From contig CANIZU010000011.1 of NCBI GenBank assembly GCA_947472115.1, positions 1 through 21,729 of the forward strand: 21,729 bases of DNA, in the 5' to 3' direction. The notes under the pieces were generated by a model. That model was not told the DNA's origin and made no database searches. It saw nothing but the letters and a program-made list of their open reading frames with translations. Source of the DNA: Flavobacteriales bacterium. Lineage in GTDB: Bacteria > Bacteroidota > Bacteroidia > NS11-12g > UBA955. Made by a program: the position numbers and the translations under genes. Below are positions 1 through 7,800 of this stretch, one piece after another (position 1 is the first letter of the stretch; each line of letters begins with the position of its first letter).

Positions 1-114
1 CTTGATTTAACACCCCGCCGGTTATTACCTATAATTTGCCTCCACTGCGAGGGTCAATTGCAGTCCGACGGAGTGGATCAGTTTGTCCGACTACTCCAGT
101 CAGCCTCTAAATGA
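1..114 (+). CDS. Possible 3' end of an unidentified gene (partial)
   Basis: Frame 1 is open from the window edge to a TGA at 112-114, and it is the only one of the six frames open across this stretch. It would encode the last 37 residues of a protein, including a Cys-Leu-His-Cys pair near the middle and ending in Ser-Ala-Ser-Lys. The piece is too short to assign a family. The region looks less AT-rich than the stretch that follows it, which fits a coding-to-intergenic boundary. It could still be a chance open frame, so confidence is low. Confidence 0.3.
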   Translation, partial: LDLTPRRLLPIICLHCEGQLQSDGVDQFVRLLQSASK

Positions 115-397
115 TTGCACATGCAACACCCAACCACCCATCCAATAAATTGTTTAAATCTGCCGATATGTGGATTCGCCAAAATAAATTCAATTTCCCA
201 AAAGTGAATTCGATAAATTCTTTGCTTAAAAAACGACTTAAACAAATTTTTGAGCGTTTTTGAAGTCGAGTAATCAGAGAATCATCATTCAAAAACAAAC
301 TTTCATCGATGCAAATCAGCTACCCGTCGGAAATCGGAGATCGGACAATTTTGGGCTCAAAAATGGTCAAAATGTTTGAACCATGTTTGAACCGGCC
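115..397. other. AT-rich intergenic stretch with no convincing gene
   Basis: This stretch lies between the possible gene end and the tRNA terminator. It contains a minus-strand open frame of 63 codons (107-298) with no start context or recognisable domain, which I regard as chance. The only structure seen is a short tandem repeat at 372-393. Confidence 0.5.
372..393. repeat. Perfect 11-bp tandem repeat (2 copies)
   Basis: The unit ATGTTTGAACC occurs twice head to tail (372-382 and 383-393). It lies just downstream of the tRNA-Pro terminator in the direction of tRNA transcription. No function is apparent; it may be replication slippage. Confidence 0.6.
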
Positions 398-433
398 AAA
401 AACAGCAAGGCCCCAAATCTCTCTGAGGCCTTG
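398..433 (-). terminator. Intrinsic terminator of the tRNA-Pro transcript
   Basis: A perfect 7-bp inverted repeat (CAAGGCC at 406-412, GGCCTTG at 427-433) with a 14-nt loop lies 12 bp past the 3' end of the tRNA. On the minus-strand transcript it is followed after three bases by a run of five U (398-402). Placement and structure fit rho-independent termination. Confidence 0.6.
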
Positions 434-444
434 ATTTTACTGGG

Positions 445-518
445 TCGGGATGGCGAGATTCGAACTCACGACCCCTTGCACCCCATGCAAGTGCGCTACC
501 GGGCTGCGCTACATCCCG
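445..518 (-). tRNA. tRNA-Pro (anticodon GGG)
   Basis: The minus strand folds into a full cloverleaf. The 7-bp acceptor stem is CGGGATG/CATCCCG (518-512 and 452-446) and the discriminator is A at 445. The anticodon stem CTTGC/GCAAG encloses the 7-nt loop ATGGGGT, which gives anticodon GGG and reads the proline codons CCC and CCU. The T-arm contains GAGTTCGAATC. The 3' CCA is not encoded, because the bases after the discriminator read CCC, so CCA must be added after transcription. The gene stands alone and has a promoter upstream (597-627) and a hairpin terminator downstream (398-433). Confidence 0.95.
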
Positions 519-596
519 ATTTGGTTATTTGACTTGGCCAAAACCTAATCTCCCGGTAATAATGTGCATGAGAATGGGTCACCTGATAAGGGATTG

Positions 597-627
597 CAAA
601 TATAATCAATTCAACGGAGCCCTACAA
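597..627 (-). promoter_or_regulatory. Bacteroidetes-type promoter for tRNA-Pro
   Basis: On the minus strand TTG (627-625) is followed after exactly 20 nt by TATATTTG (604-597), a perfect match to the phylum's -7 consensus TAnnTTTG with the expected -33 spacing. Transcription should start near 592, leaving a 5' leader of about 74 nt to be removed from the tRNA at 518, presumably by RNase P. Confidence 0.6.
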
Positions 628-703
628 GAAGTGACAAACCTGCATTTAAGAATCAATTGCTATAAACTACTCCCAACCCTTTACTAAGTAATTTGGACAT
701 CCG

Positions 704-735
704 TTTGACCAATCCAAAATTTGACTTTAACATTG
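704..735 (+). promoter_or_regulatory. Candidate promoter of the Kelch-like membrane protein gene
   Basis: TTTG at 704-707 is followed after 20 nt by TAACATTG at 728-735, seven of eight matches to TAnnTTTG. The inferred start site near 741 would leave a leader of only about 11 nt before the ATG at 752. Confidence 0.4.
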
Positions 736-751
736 TTAACCTGTTTATAAC

Positions 752-2005
752 ATGCCATTAGCAAAATTGAAATATAACCCCTCCGGTTTAAAGGTCACGC
801 CTTTCGGATTTTCAATGCTTATGCTCACTTTATTTTGTTCGATTTTTATTCCCAATACAAGTATCGCCCAAAGACTTTCACTTAAACAGGAGTTGATCAT
901 AGAGAAAACCATGCAGCCAACCCTGCAAGATGAATCAGACAAACACGAGCTTCTGATGGGAAAAGGCGCCTTTGTTCAGCTCGGCAAAGACACTATATTC
1001 AATATTCACGGACTCCGTTATGTTTTTAAAATCACAGGAGATACCGCCATTCGTTTGGATAAATCCATCTACCACGGAACAAGTTTTTGGCGATATCTCT
1101 ATGAATACAATGGACAAATTTTCACCATGGGTGGATATGGTCAGTTCATAACTAATAATAACATCGAGAGTTTTAATTTCGATAGCAGAGAATGGTATCT
1201 CGTAAAAACCAGCGGCGAAAAACCCAAATATATCAAAGGATGCGTAATTAGAGCCAAAGACCAGCTGTACCTTTTCTGCAATACGTTGAGCGGAAATAGC
1301 GTAGAAGCAAATATTTCCGATCCCTATTTCTATCAATTTGATTTACCCTCACTTACCTGGAAACGTTTCCCAATCGTTCAAAGTGAATTACAAAATTTCG
1401 AAGCGGAGATCATCCTTTATGCGACTGATTACATCGTAGTTATGGATAACCGAAATGCCATGCTAATTAGCAACAAAACATTAGAATTTATCCAGGTATC
1501 CAAAGAAGAACTCGGCATAAAAACATCATACCGAAACATTTCCATCCACAACAACTCCCTTTTATTTTCCAACGATATCCGTCATCGCAGTAATGAGAAC
1601 CTACCCGGAATTAATCTGGGCACGTTTTGGAATGAACATAAATTCGCAGCAAAAAAAATCATTTTACATCCGAGTTATTATCAACTCTATCCAAATCGAA
1701 TTTGGATAACAACTTCCTGTGGCGTGACTATTTTGTTAATCTGTTTCTTTATTGTGTTACATAAACGTATTAAAAATAAAAAAGAGACACCCCTAATTAA
1801 CCAAATCATTCGACATAATACCAAAACTCTAAGTACCGAAGAACTGGATCAATTATTGGGAATTGACCATATGGAAATCGAAAGTAGGAAAGCAAAACGT
1901 CATCGCATGCTAGCCCAAATTGAAGTCGCTTCGCCCGGTCTCATTCAACGTTTAAAAGATGAATCAGATAAACGAAGATTCGTCTACTACGTGAGCCGAG
2001 ACTGA
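752..2005 (+). CDS. Single-pass membrane protein, Kelch-like outer domain and basic cytoplasmic tail
   Basis: The 417-residue product has an N-terminal hydrophobic segment (about 19-38) ending Ser-Ile-Ala|Gln, a credible signal peptide. Residues 41-310 are beta-rich. Residues 121-148 look like a Kelch blade: a Gly-Gly-Tyr-Gly motif, then a strand ending Arg-Glu-Trp. One transmembrane helix lies at 317-336, followed by Lys/Arg-rich residues, so the last 80 residues should be cytoplasmic. That tail (358-417) contains LSTEELDQLLGI, a basic helix, and PGLIQRLKDESDKRRFVYYV. It resembles a compact helical or winged-helix module that I recall in Bacteroidetes regulators, but I cannot name the family. 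An alternative start is the ATG at 815; the 752 start leaves a long polar N-region. A beta-propeller outside and a possibly nucleic-acid-binding tail inside would suit a one-component sensor (inference). The outer ligand is unknown. Confidence 0.8.
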   Translation: MPLAKLKYNPSGLKVTPFGFSMLMLTLFCSIFIPNTSIAQRLSLKQELIIEKTMQPTLQDESDKHELLMGKGAFVQLGKDTIFNIHGLRYVFKITGDTAIRLDKSIYHGTSFWRYLYEYNGQIFTMGGYGQFITNNNIESFNFDSREWYLVKTSGEKPKYIKGCVIRAKDQLYLFCNTLSGNSVEANISDPYFYQFDLPSLTWKRFPIVQSELQNFEAEIILYATDYIVVMDNRNAMLISNKTLEFIQVSKEELGIKTSYRNISIHNNSLLFSNDIRHRSNENLPGINLGTFWNEHKFAAKKIILHPSYYQLYPNRIWITTSCGVTILLICFFIVLHKRIKNKKETPLINQIIRHNTKTLSTEELDQLLGIDHMEIESRKAKRHRMLAQIEVASPGLIQRLKDESDKRRFVYYVSRD

Positions 2006-2037
2006 TCAAACCCCTGTTTTTCGTCGAAAATTTTTGG

Positions 2038-2074
2038 TTAGAATTGGTAATTACCAATATGTGACCAATTCTAA
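2038..2074. promoter_or_regulatory. Nested palindromes, probable operator (or weak terminator)
   Basis: Two overlapping symmetries share the same bases. A perfect 16-bp palindrome, ATTGGTAATTACCAAT, spans 2043-2058. A perfect 11-bp inverted repeat pairs TTAGAATTGGT (2038-2048) with ACCAATTCTAA (2064-2074). The result is three half-sites: one ATTGGT and two ACCAAT. No U-tract follows, so a terminator is less likely. A -7-like element GATATTTG (2088-2095, seven of eight matches) lies just downstream, which would put the palindromes over its -33 region, a typical repressor position. The half-site resembles TGGT/ACCA operators of GntR-type repressors, but no such regulator is in the window. Confidence 0.5.
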
Positions 2075-2113
2075 TTTCATGGGATAGGATATTTGCATCA
2101 TATATTTTATTTT

Positions 2114-2605
2114 ATGATTCTTTTTAAATCCACAGCAGATAACCTCATTTGGGTCTTACACATTTTACTGTGGAGTAGTAGTTGCTTTTTGGGTGCACTT
2201 GCAATTCTTCATTTCACAAAAACAAAACTTTGGATACGTCGTTTTTCTAAAAAAAATTTGGCTCTATTGTCGGGAATAATCATCCTATTTTCCACAATTG
2301 GGATTTATGCTTTTGAAGAGAAACTACTATGCGCCTCTGCAAGCGGTAATTGGGATTTTGGTTATTCCTATCAAAACGAACTCAGTATCAATCTGGAAGA
2401 AAAAACTTACGTTATCAAAGAATCAAACAGCAAAACATTCAAAGGGTTTGTTACTCCCCTCACCAAAGGTGATTCCAATGATGACTTTTATCTATATCTT
2501 TATTTGCTTGGATACCCCAATGAAATGTCGTCTACGATGGTAAAATTCTCTCCGCTGCATTCGCCCCAGCTCCATCTTAAAAATCAAGTGCTGCCCTGTA
2601 AATAA
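2114..2605 (+). CDS. Small hypothetical protein with two transmembrane helices
   Basis: The product has 163 residues from the ATG at 2114. An in-frame TTG at 2093 would add seven residues but overlaps the candidate -7 element, so I prefer the ATG. Helices are predicted at about 10-32 and 47-67, separated by a basic loop (KTKLWIRRFSKK) that should face the cytoplasm. Both termini are then outside, and the roughly 95-residue polar C-terminal part lies in the periplasm. That part is beta-rich with several aromatic residues and has Cys73 and Cys162, which could form a disulfide. I recognise no family. The gene lies between the Kelch-like protein and the alkD-like gene on the same strand, with gaps of 108 and 46 bp. 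Confidence 0.65.
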   Translation: MILFKSTADNLIWVLHILLWSSSCFLGALAILHFTKTKLWIRRFSKKNLALLSGIIILFSTIGIYAFEEKLLCASASGNWDFGYSYQNELSINLEEKTYVIKESNSKTFKGFVTPLTKGDSNDDFYLYLYLLGYPNEMSSTMVKFSPLHSPQLHLKNQVLPCK

Positions 2606-2639
2606 TAGATTCGCAAACCAATTTACATCTCCCAATTAT

Positions 2640-2647
2640 TAACTTTG
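2640..2647 (+). promoter_or_regulatory. -7 element directly at the alkD-like start codon
   Basis: TAACTTTG is a perfect match to TAnnTTTG and ends only four bases before the ATG at 2652, so transcription from it would begin at or next to the start codon. No TTG is seen at the matching -33 distance. It is either a leaderless promoter or a chance match. Confidence 0.35.
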
Positions 2648-2651
2648 ACAC

Positions 2652-3326
2652 ATGTTACATCCATGGGTCATTGCAGTGCAATCTCAGTTTAAAACGGCTA
2701 CAAACCTCATCGCAGCCGAGGCTATGTCGGCCTACATGAAAAACCAATTTCCGTATTTAGGTATTTCATCGCCCCAACGCGCGGTAATACTTAAGCCCCT
2801 ACTTGAAAAAGAAAATTTGCCCCAATACCCCGAGTTACCCCAAATTTGCAATCAACTTTGGTCGTTGCCGGAAAGAGAATTCGCCTATGCCGGAATAAGT
2901 CTGTTGGCCAAAATGCAAAAGCAATTAACGCCAACCGATATTGAGTGGATCTGTTCGCTCATTACACAAAGAAGTTGGTGGGACACTGTAGATTCTATCG
3001 CAGGAGCTATATTAAGTACGATAGTTGTCAAAAACCCCTCTTGCCTGTGGGATAAATTTGTACAACACATCGAAAGCGACAATTTTTGGTTAAATCGTAC
3101 CGCGATCATAGTTCAGCTACGATGCAAAAAGCAAACAGACACCCATTTCTTAGAAACCGCCATTTTACCCCACATGGTAAATAAAGAGTTCTTTCTTCGC
3201 AAAGCCATTGGCTGGTCGCTCCGACAATACGCCAAAACCAACCCCCATTGGGTCATAGATTTTGTAAATCGATACGACAACCATTTGAGTGGTCTTTCAA
3301 AAAGAGAAGCGTTGAAACATCTGTAA
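2652..3326 (+). CDS. DNA alkylation repair protein, AlkD family
   Basis: This 224-residue protein is of the usual length for AlkD, a HEAT-repeat DNA glycosylase that removes 3-methyladenine and 7-methylguanine without flipping the damaged base. The family's N-terminal signature is present (AYMKNQFPYLGISSPQR, 27-43). The key residues of Bacillus cereus AlkD (Trp109, Asp113, Arg148, Trp187) correspond here to Trp110 and Asp114 in SWWDTVDSIA, Arg149 in FWLNRTAII, and Trp188 in KAIGWSLRQY, all shifted by one. The protein is therefore probably catalytically competent. The start at 2652 is supported because the N-terminus MLHPWV matches the way family members begin. The cytoplasmic product works on chromosomal DNA. 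The next gene converges from the other strand 80 bp away, and I see no strong terminator between them. Confidence 0.93.
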   Translation: MLHPWVIAVQSQFKTATNLIAAEAMSAYMKNQFPYLGISSPQRAVILKPLLEKENLPQYPELPQICNQLWSLPEREFAYAGISLLAKMQKQLTPTDIEWICSLITQRSWWDTVDSIAGAILSTIVVKNPSCLWDKFVQHIESDNFWLNRTAIIVQLRCKKQTDTHFLETAILPHMVNKEFFLRKAIGWSLRQYAKTNPHWVIDFVNRYDNHLSGLSKREALKHL

Positions 3327-3406
3327 AGTATCCCGAGTTTCAGAAAATCAATTACGTCGCTAAGGAACTATGGGGATAATCGACAATTGTTCTAAAAATA
3401 TTCAAT

Positions 3407-4696
3407 CTATTCGCTCTCCTTTCGAGAACTCAAAACGCGGACGGAATAGTCCTGAATTTTCTTTTCACGATTCAACATCACCGTAACCGCCTGATTGGCA
3501 TAGTAATGCGTTACAATTGTCTCCGTTTTAAACAACCGTAACTTCCCCTTTTTCTTGGGCACTTCGATTTCCTTTCTGGCTTTTCGATGGGAATCCAGAT
3601 GATATTTACACTCATAGGAGCCACTGCTGTCCTTGGTTACAGAAAACGATGCCGTATCTATCGTAATCTCCTCCTCTACCACCCCTTCTTGATTTTTCTG
3701 AAACAAATCGTACAAATCTGCTTTATTGATTTGCGTTTTATCCATAAATCGCGGCGTAGACGCATCAAAATACGACAACAATTCTTTGTGTTCGCCTGTA
3801 GCAAAAAGCTCGTAGAAGGTCTGTAAATAAGCCATTAGCGTCAATTTCTCCTCGGGTGTCACCAAGGTTGTCAGCATACTTTTCGCCGACTGAATATAAA
3901 CCCCATTGGGATGCGAACTGATATATCGTTGCAATGCCTCCAAACTACCTTCACGGAGGGCAATATCAAAATCAAACGAATCAATCATCAGCTTGGCATC
4001 TTCGATGTGCATACCGCCCGTTGCTTCCATAGCCAACAAATACCTACCCAAATTGGATTTATCGGGAGGATTTAACGCCGAATTCCAGAGTTGTTCATCT
4101 TTCTCGTACAATGCTTTGAGCGCCTCGCGAGCCATCGACCCAAACTTACCTTTCGGAAATTTTTCCAAAAAATGTTGATACGATGGAATACTAGCCTCCT
4201 GATTTGCCACACTCCATGCTGCTTGCTCTTCACTAAAACTCTGGTAATAGGCAACCATCGCAATGATACCGGTAACAAAGATGAGCACTATGAGAATCCA
4301 AGCCGATTTCCCTTTGGATTTTGAACGCTGATTCTTTTGATCTATCTGGTCGATGATTTCTTGCGCTTCCGCCGACTCTTCCATCAACTGAATCGCCTTT
4401 TTTGCTTCGTCGTACGCCTCATCCCTTCTACCCTTTTCAAAATACTGCTGGGCTTTGGCGACTGCTTTCAAACCCATTTGATGTTTGATTTCCTGAGCAA
4501 GGACGATATTATTTTCCGAAGCATCCAACTCCAAAGCTTTCCGAATTAGGATGTTGGCTTCATAAATTTCACCCAGGGCTAAAGCCGCTTTTGCTTTATT
4601 ATGAAGTAGTTGGGCCGTATTTGGCTGATGCGATTGCTCGGTTTGATCCATATCATTGGGCTGAAAAAAAGGATCGGGAGAATCACCAACATTCAT
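3407..4696 (-). CDS. TPR protein spanning the membrane once, with periplasmic repeats
   Basis: The 429-residue protein has no signal peptide. Residues 28-115 form at least two TPR-like helical pairs (AKAALALGEIYEANILIRKAL; AQQYFEKGRRDEAYDEAKKAI). A basic linker (QRSKSKGK) leads to one transmembrane helix at about 132-151, so the TPRs should be cytoplasmic and the rest periplasmic. Residues 161-275 contain three copies of a loose repeat of about 35-45 residues: Trp or Phe, then a Tyr, then a Pro-x-Gly turn followed by an Ala-rich helix; the Pro-x-Gly turn is clear in copies 1 and 3 only. Residues about 287-360 (FYELFATGEHKELLSYFD) look like an NTF2-like fold, and a Lys-rich beta-hairpin region follows. 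No enzyme motif is seen. It probably organises a protein complex across the inner membrane. It lies downstream of the T9SS operon but is separated from it by a strong terminator and has its own candidate promoter. Confidence 0.8.
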   Translation of the reverse strand: MNVGDSPDPFFQPNDMDQTEQSHQPNTAQLLHNKAKAALALGEIYEANILIRKALELDASENNIVLAQEIKHQMGLKAVAKAQQYFEKGRRDEAYDEAKKAIQLMEESAEAQEIIDQIDQKNQRSKSKGKSAWILIVLIFVTGIIAMVAYYQSFSEEQAAWSVANQEASIPSYQHFLEKFPKGKFGSMAREALKALYEKDEQLWNSALNPPDKSNLGRYLLAMEATGGMHIEDAKLMIDSFDFDIALREGSLEALQRYISSHPNGVYIQSAKSMLTTLVTPEEKLTLMAYLQTFYELFATGEHKELLSYFDASTPRFMDKTQINKADLYDLFQKNQEGVVEEEITIDTASFSVTKDSSGSYECKYHLDSHRKARKEIEVPKKKGKLRLFKTETIVTHYYANQAVTVMLNREKKIQDYSVRVLSSRKESE

Positions 4697-4700
4697 GAGG

Positions 4701-4731
4701 TAAAATTACAATGCGATTGCGAGTCAGACAA
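4701..4731 (-). promoter_or_regulatory. Candidate promoter of the TPR membrane protein gene
   Basis: On the minus strand TTG (4731-4729) is followed after 20 nt by TAATTTTA (4708-4701), seven of eight matches to TAnnTTTG. It lies between the strong terminator and the ATG at 4696, so the transcript would be nearly leaderless. Confidence 0.35.
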
Positions 4732-4747
4732 TACGCTGTCGACGAAT

Positions 4748-4789
4748 CTAAATAAAAAAGAGAGGGGCGCCCTGCGGGCGCCCCTCTCT
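4748..4789 (-). terminator. Very strong intrinsic terminator of the T9SS operon
   Basis: A perfect 14-bp stem (4759-4772 with 4776-4789), almost all G-C in its upper part, encloses a 3-nt loop (TGC). Read on the minus strand it runs into a run of T (4759-4754, then ATTTAG). It lies 28 bp past the stop of the 1574-residue gene. The plus-strand side has no T-run, so it acts in one direction. Confidence 0.9.
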
Positions 4790-4817
4790 ACTCATTCAAT
4801 ATACTAAACGACACCTA

Positions 4818-7800
4818 TTACTTGGTGATAGTGATCTTCTCTGTGGCAACACGACTTCCACTTTGAACGCGAACCATGTAAACACCTTCACTCAAATCAC
4901 GAGTGTCAACATTTACCAATCCGTTATTCTGGGTGTTGATCGACTTAACCGCTGCGCCACTCATATTAGTTACTACAATGCTAACAGCTGTTCCGAATGA
5001 TTCGGTCATTGCAACATTGAAGCTACCAATAGCAGGGTTAGGATAAACCGCAATACCAGATGTAGCCAAGCTCTTCGCTGATGCACGATTCATAACCACA
5101 GTCTTTGTAGCACTGCACTCACAACCCGTAGATTTTGTTACCGCATACATGGTTACTTGATAGCTACCATCTTTCAAGAAGTTGAATTGAGCGGTAGGAC
5201 CGTTTTGCTTTCCACCATTCTCAATTACCCAAGTATATGTTACTGTCCCTTGAGCTCCAACAGAACCTGTAGAATTCATTGGCTCGAACTTCATTCCATA
5301 GTATCCAAATGCGTAATCTGGAGTCGCTTGGAAATCGCAAGTCTTAGGACCTTCATTGATGGTAATCTGACGAGTGAATGAATCCAAACATCCGCCAGCA
5401 ATCTTCGCTTTCAACGTTACGTTATACGTAGTAGTTGCGTTTACGTTATATGTATGCAAAGGATCACTTTCAGATGAACTGGTGTTATCACTGAAATCCC
5501 ATGAATAACTGATATCTCCTTGAGCCCATGATGTGCTGTTATTGAATACGATTGGCTGACCTGCGCAAACATCGGCAGCACTAAAATAAGCCTTAGGTTG
5601 AATCAATACTTCCAATGATTTGGTAGCAGAAGATGTACAACCATTATCCAATGAAATTGTTAAAGTCGCTGTCTTTGGACCCAAAGATCCCCAACTGTGA
5701 GAAGGTGATTCTGCTTTGGTTGAAGTTCCATCGCTAAATACCCACTGATAACTTGCGATTGCGTTTGCAACAGCAGACGTAGTATTGGTGAAATCCGTTG
5801 GCTTCAAAGAACATGCTGGTCCATTGATAAAGCGAACTTTTGGACTTTCTTTAACAACTACGATGTTAGTGACTGAATCCTTACATCCGAATTCTGAAGT
5901 GATAACCAATTTCACATTCTTCTTACCAGATGAACCAAACAAATGCTTAGGTGCCATATCGGTACTTACACTGTTATCATCAAAATTCCAATATGAACCA
6001 ATCAAACCTGATCCGATGCTGCTGTTGTTAGCAAATACGAAGTCTTTGTTATCGCAATCGCCACTCACCACTTTGTAAGCCGCTTTTGGCTTTTCAAATT
6101 GGTAAACTCTTTGAATTGCTGAGGCCTTACATCCAGCCAAATCTGAGGTTAAAGTAACCAAATAAGATCCTTTGCTTGCATACTTATATGTAGGGTTGTT
6201 TGCAGTACTGATTCCTTTGTTATCACCGAAATCCCAACTTACCGTAGCAGTGCTTGGAGTTGTTAAATTAGTGAATGTTAAATTGTACCCTTCACATGCA
6301 TTCTTTTTGCTGAAACTAGCTGTTGGCACAGGATTCACTTGGAAAGTCACACTATCCTTACTCGGGAATCCGTAAGGCAACGTTTTTGCCAACATCATCA
6401 CTTTATAAGTACCAGGTGTTTTGTAAACAAACACGGGATCTGGGGCATCGGTGTTATCCGAAACTTTTCCAGTTCCAAAATCCCATTTGAATTCCATGTT
6501 TCCAGAAGTTACTGTAGACTTGTTTTCGAACAAGATACTTTCACCCACACAGGCCTGCTTTGGCTTAGTAAAGTTTGGTACAATGGTAGGATAAATCAGT
6601 ACATCACGCTTGATGATTGTGTCACATCCGTTTCCTTTGTCATTCACAATCAAATAAAGTGTAATTGTAGAATCTTCCAAACTCTTGTCGGTAGTAACAA
6701 ACTTAACCAACATATCAGAAGTTGCCGTTGGAGGAGTGACCGTAGCACCCGTTACAGATTTACCATATTTGCACTTAGCAACTACGCTCGCAGCCCAATT
6801 GTTTCCACCACCATTACCCAAATAATCCTTGTTAGTATAAACGCGGGGTGAGTTCACTGAATATTCAACGGGCTGACCTAATACGGTAACGTCGTTGTTT
6901 TTAGCTGGCTGATAGTAAGCCCAAGTAGGTGAAGTAGTAAATGTAAACACTCCGCCACCTGGAGCAGGCTTCACGGTTGTATTAAAGATGAATGAATCAT
7001 TGCTATTGTTATCATCTGGCAAATCAACATAAATTGCGATACGCGCTGGACCTGATGCATTTAACACCAATGCTGTTGGGAAGAAAACCTTCACCGTGTC
7101 GCCGTTAGCCAATTGCTTGGTTACAGTTGCACTAATTTTTGGTCCTTTGTTTACAGCATATGAAACCTTGAAGTTTCTCGCTTTGTCATAAGGATACAAA
7201 CTCTTCACAATAAGCCATGTTGCACCCGTTGTGTATCCGGCACAAACAGAGGCTGGCACAGAAAAGTTGGTTGCTATTGCTTGAAGGTCCGTACTTGTTT
7301 CCAATCCACCACGATCGTGAGCCACAGTATTCCTGGGAACCTGCTTACAATCTACTGAATTTTGAGAAATATAACCTACGTTGTTTTGCAATGTCCAAGC
7401 TCCCGCTCTCCAGTCATTATTTGTAGCGTCTACATACAATGGATTATCTGCGTTATCACGAGAACCTTGCAACCCTGAACCGCTAAATCCAGCCCAATCC
7501 GTATAGTTGGTTCCGTTGAAATACCAGTAAGGGTAAGTAAATAAGTTGTTCAAAGAATATGTATTGTCATTGAATTCTTTCAACACACCCGGCGACGCGT
7601 ATGCCAAATACATATAAAGGTAACGGTAGTATTGAGTACCAGTACCTTTCAAGTCAATGATATTACCTGTGAACTGTACAGTGTGATAGTACAAATACAA
7701 ATAACAATAGATATATGATGATCCAGGAGTAGGCGCAGTAGATGTATTTGCCATGAAGGTGTTATTTCTAACTTCCGCAGTAAATGTTCCACTCAATCCA

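Noticed and set aside
107..298. Minus-strand open frame of 63 codons
   Set aside because: It has no recognisable motif or promoter, lies in an AT-rich region, and overlaps the end of the only other open frame there.
2018..2030. TTTTCG/CGAAAA hairpin followed by T-rich sequence after the Kelch-like gene
   Set aside because: The arms are only six pairs, mostly A-T, with a one-base centre; too weak to call a terminator.
2093..2113. TTG start for the small membrane protein
   Set aside because: The TTG overlaps the candidate -7 element, and an ATG seven codons on gives an equally good N-terminus.
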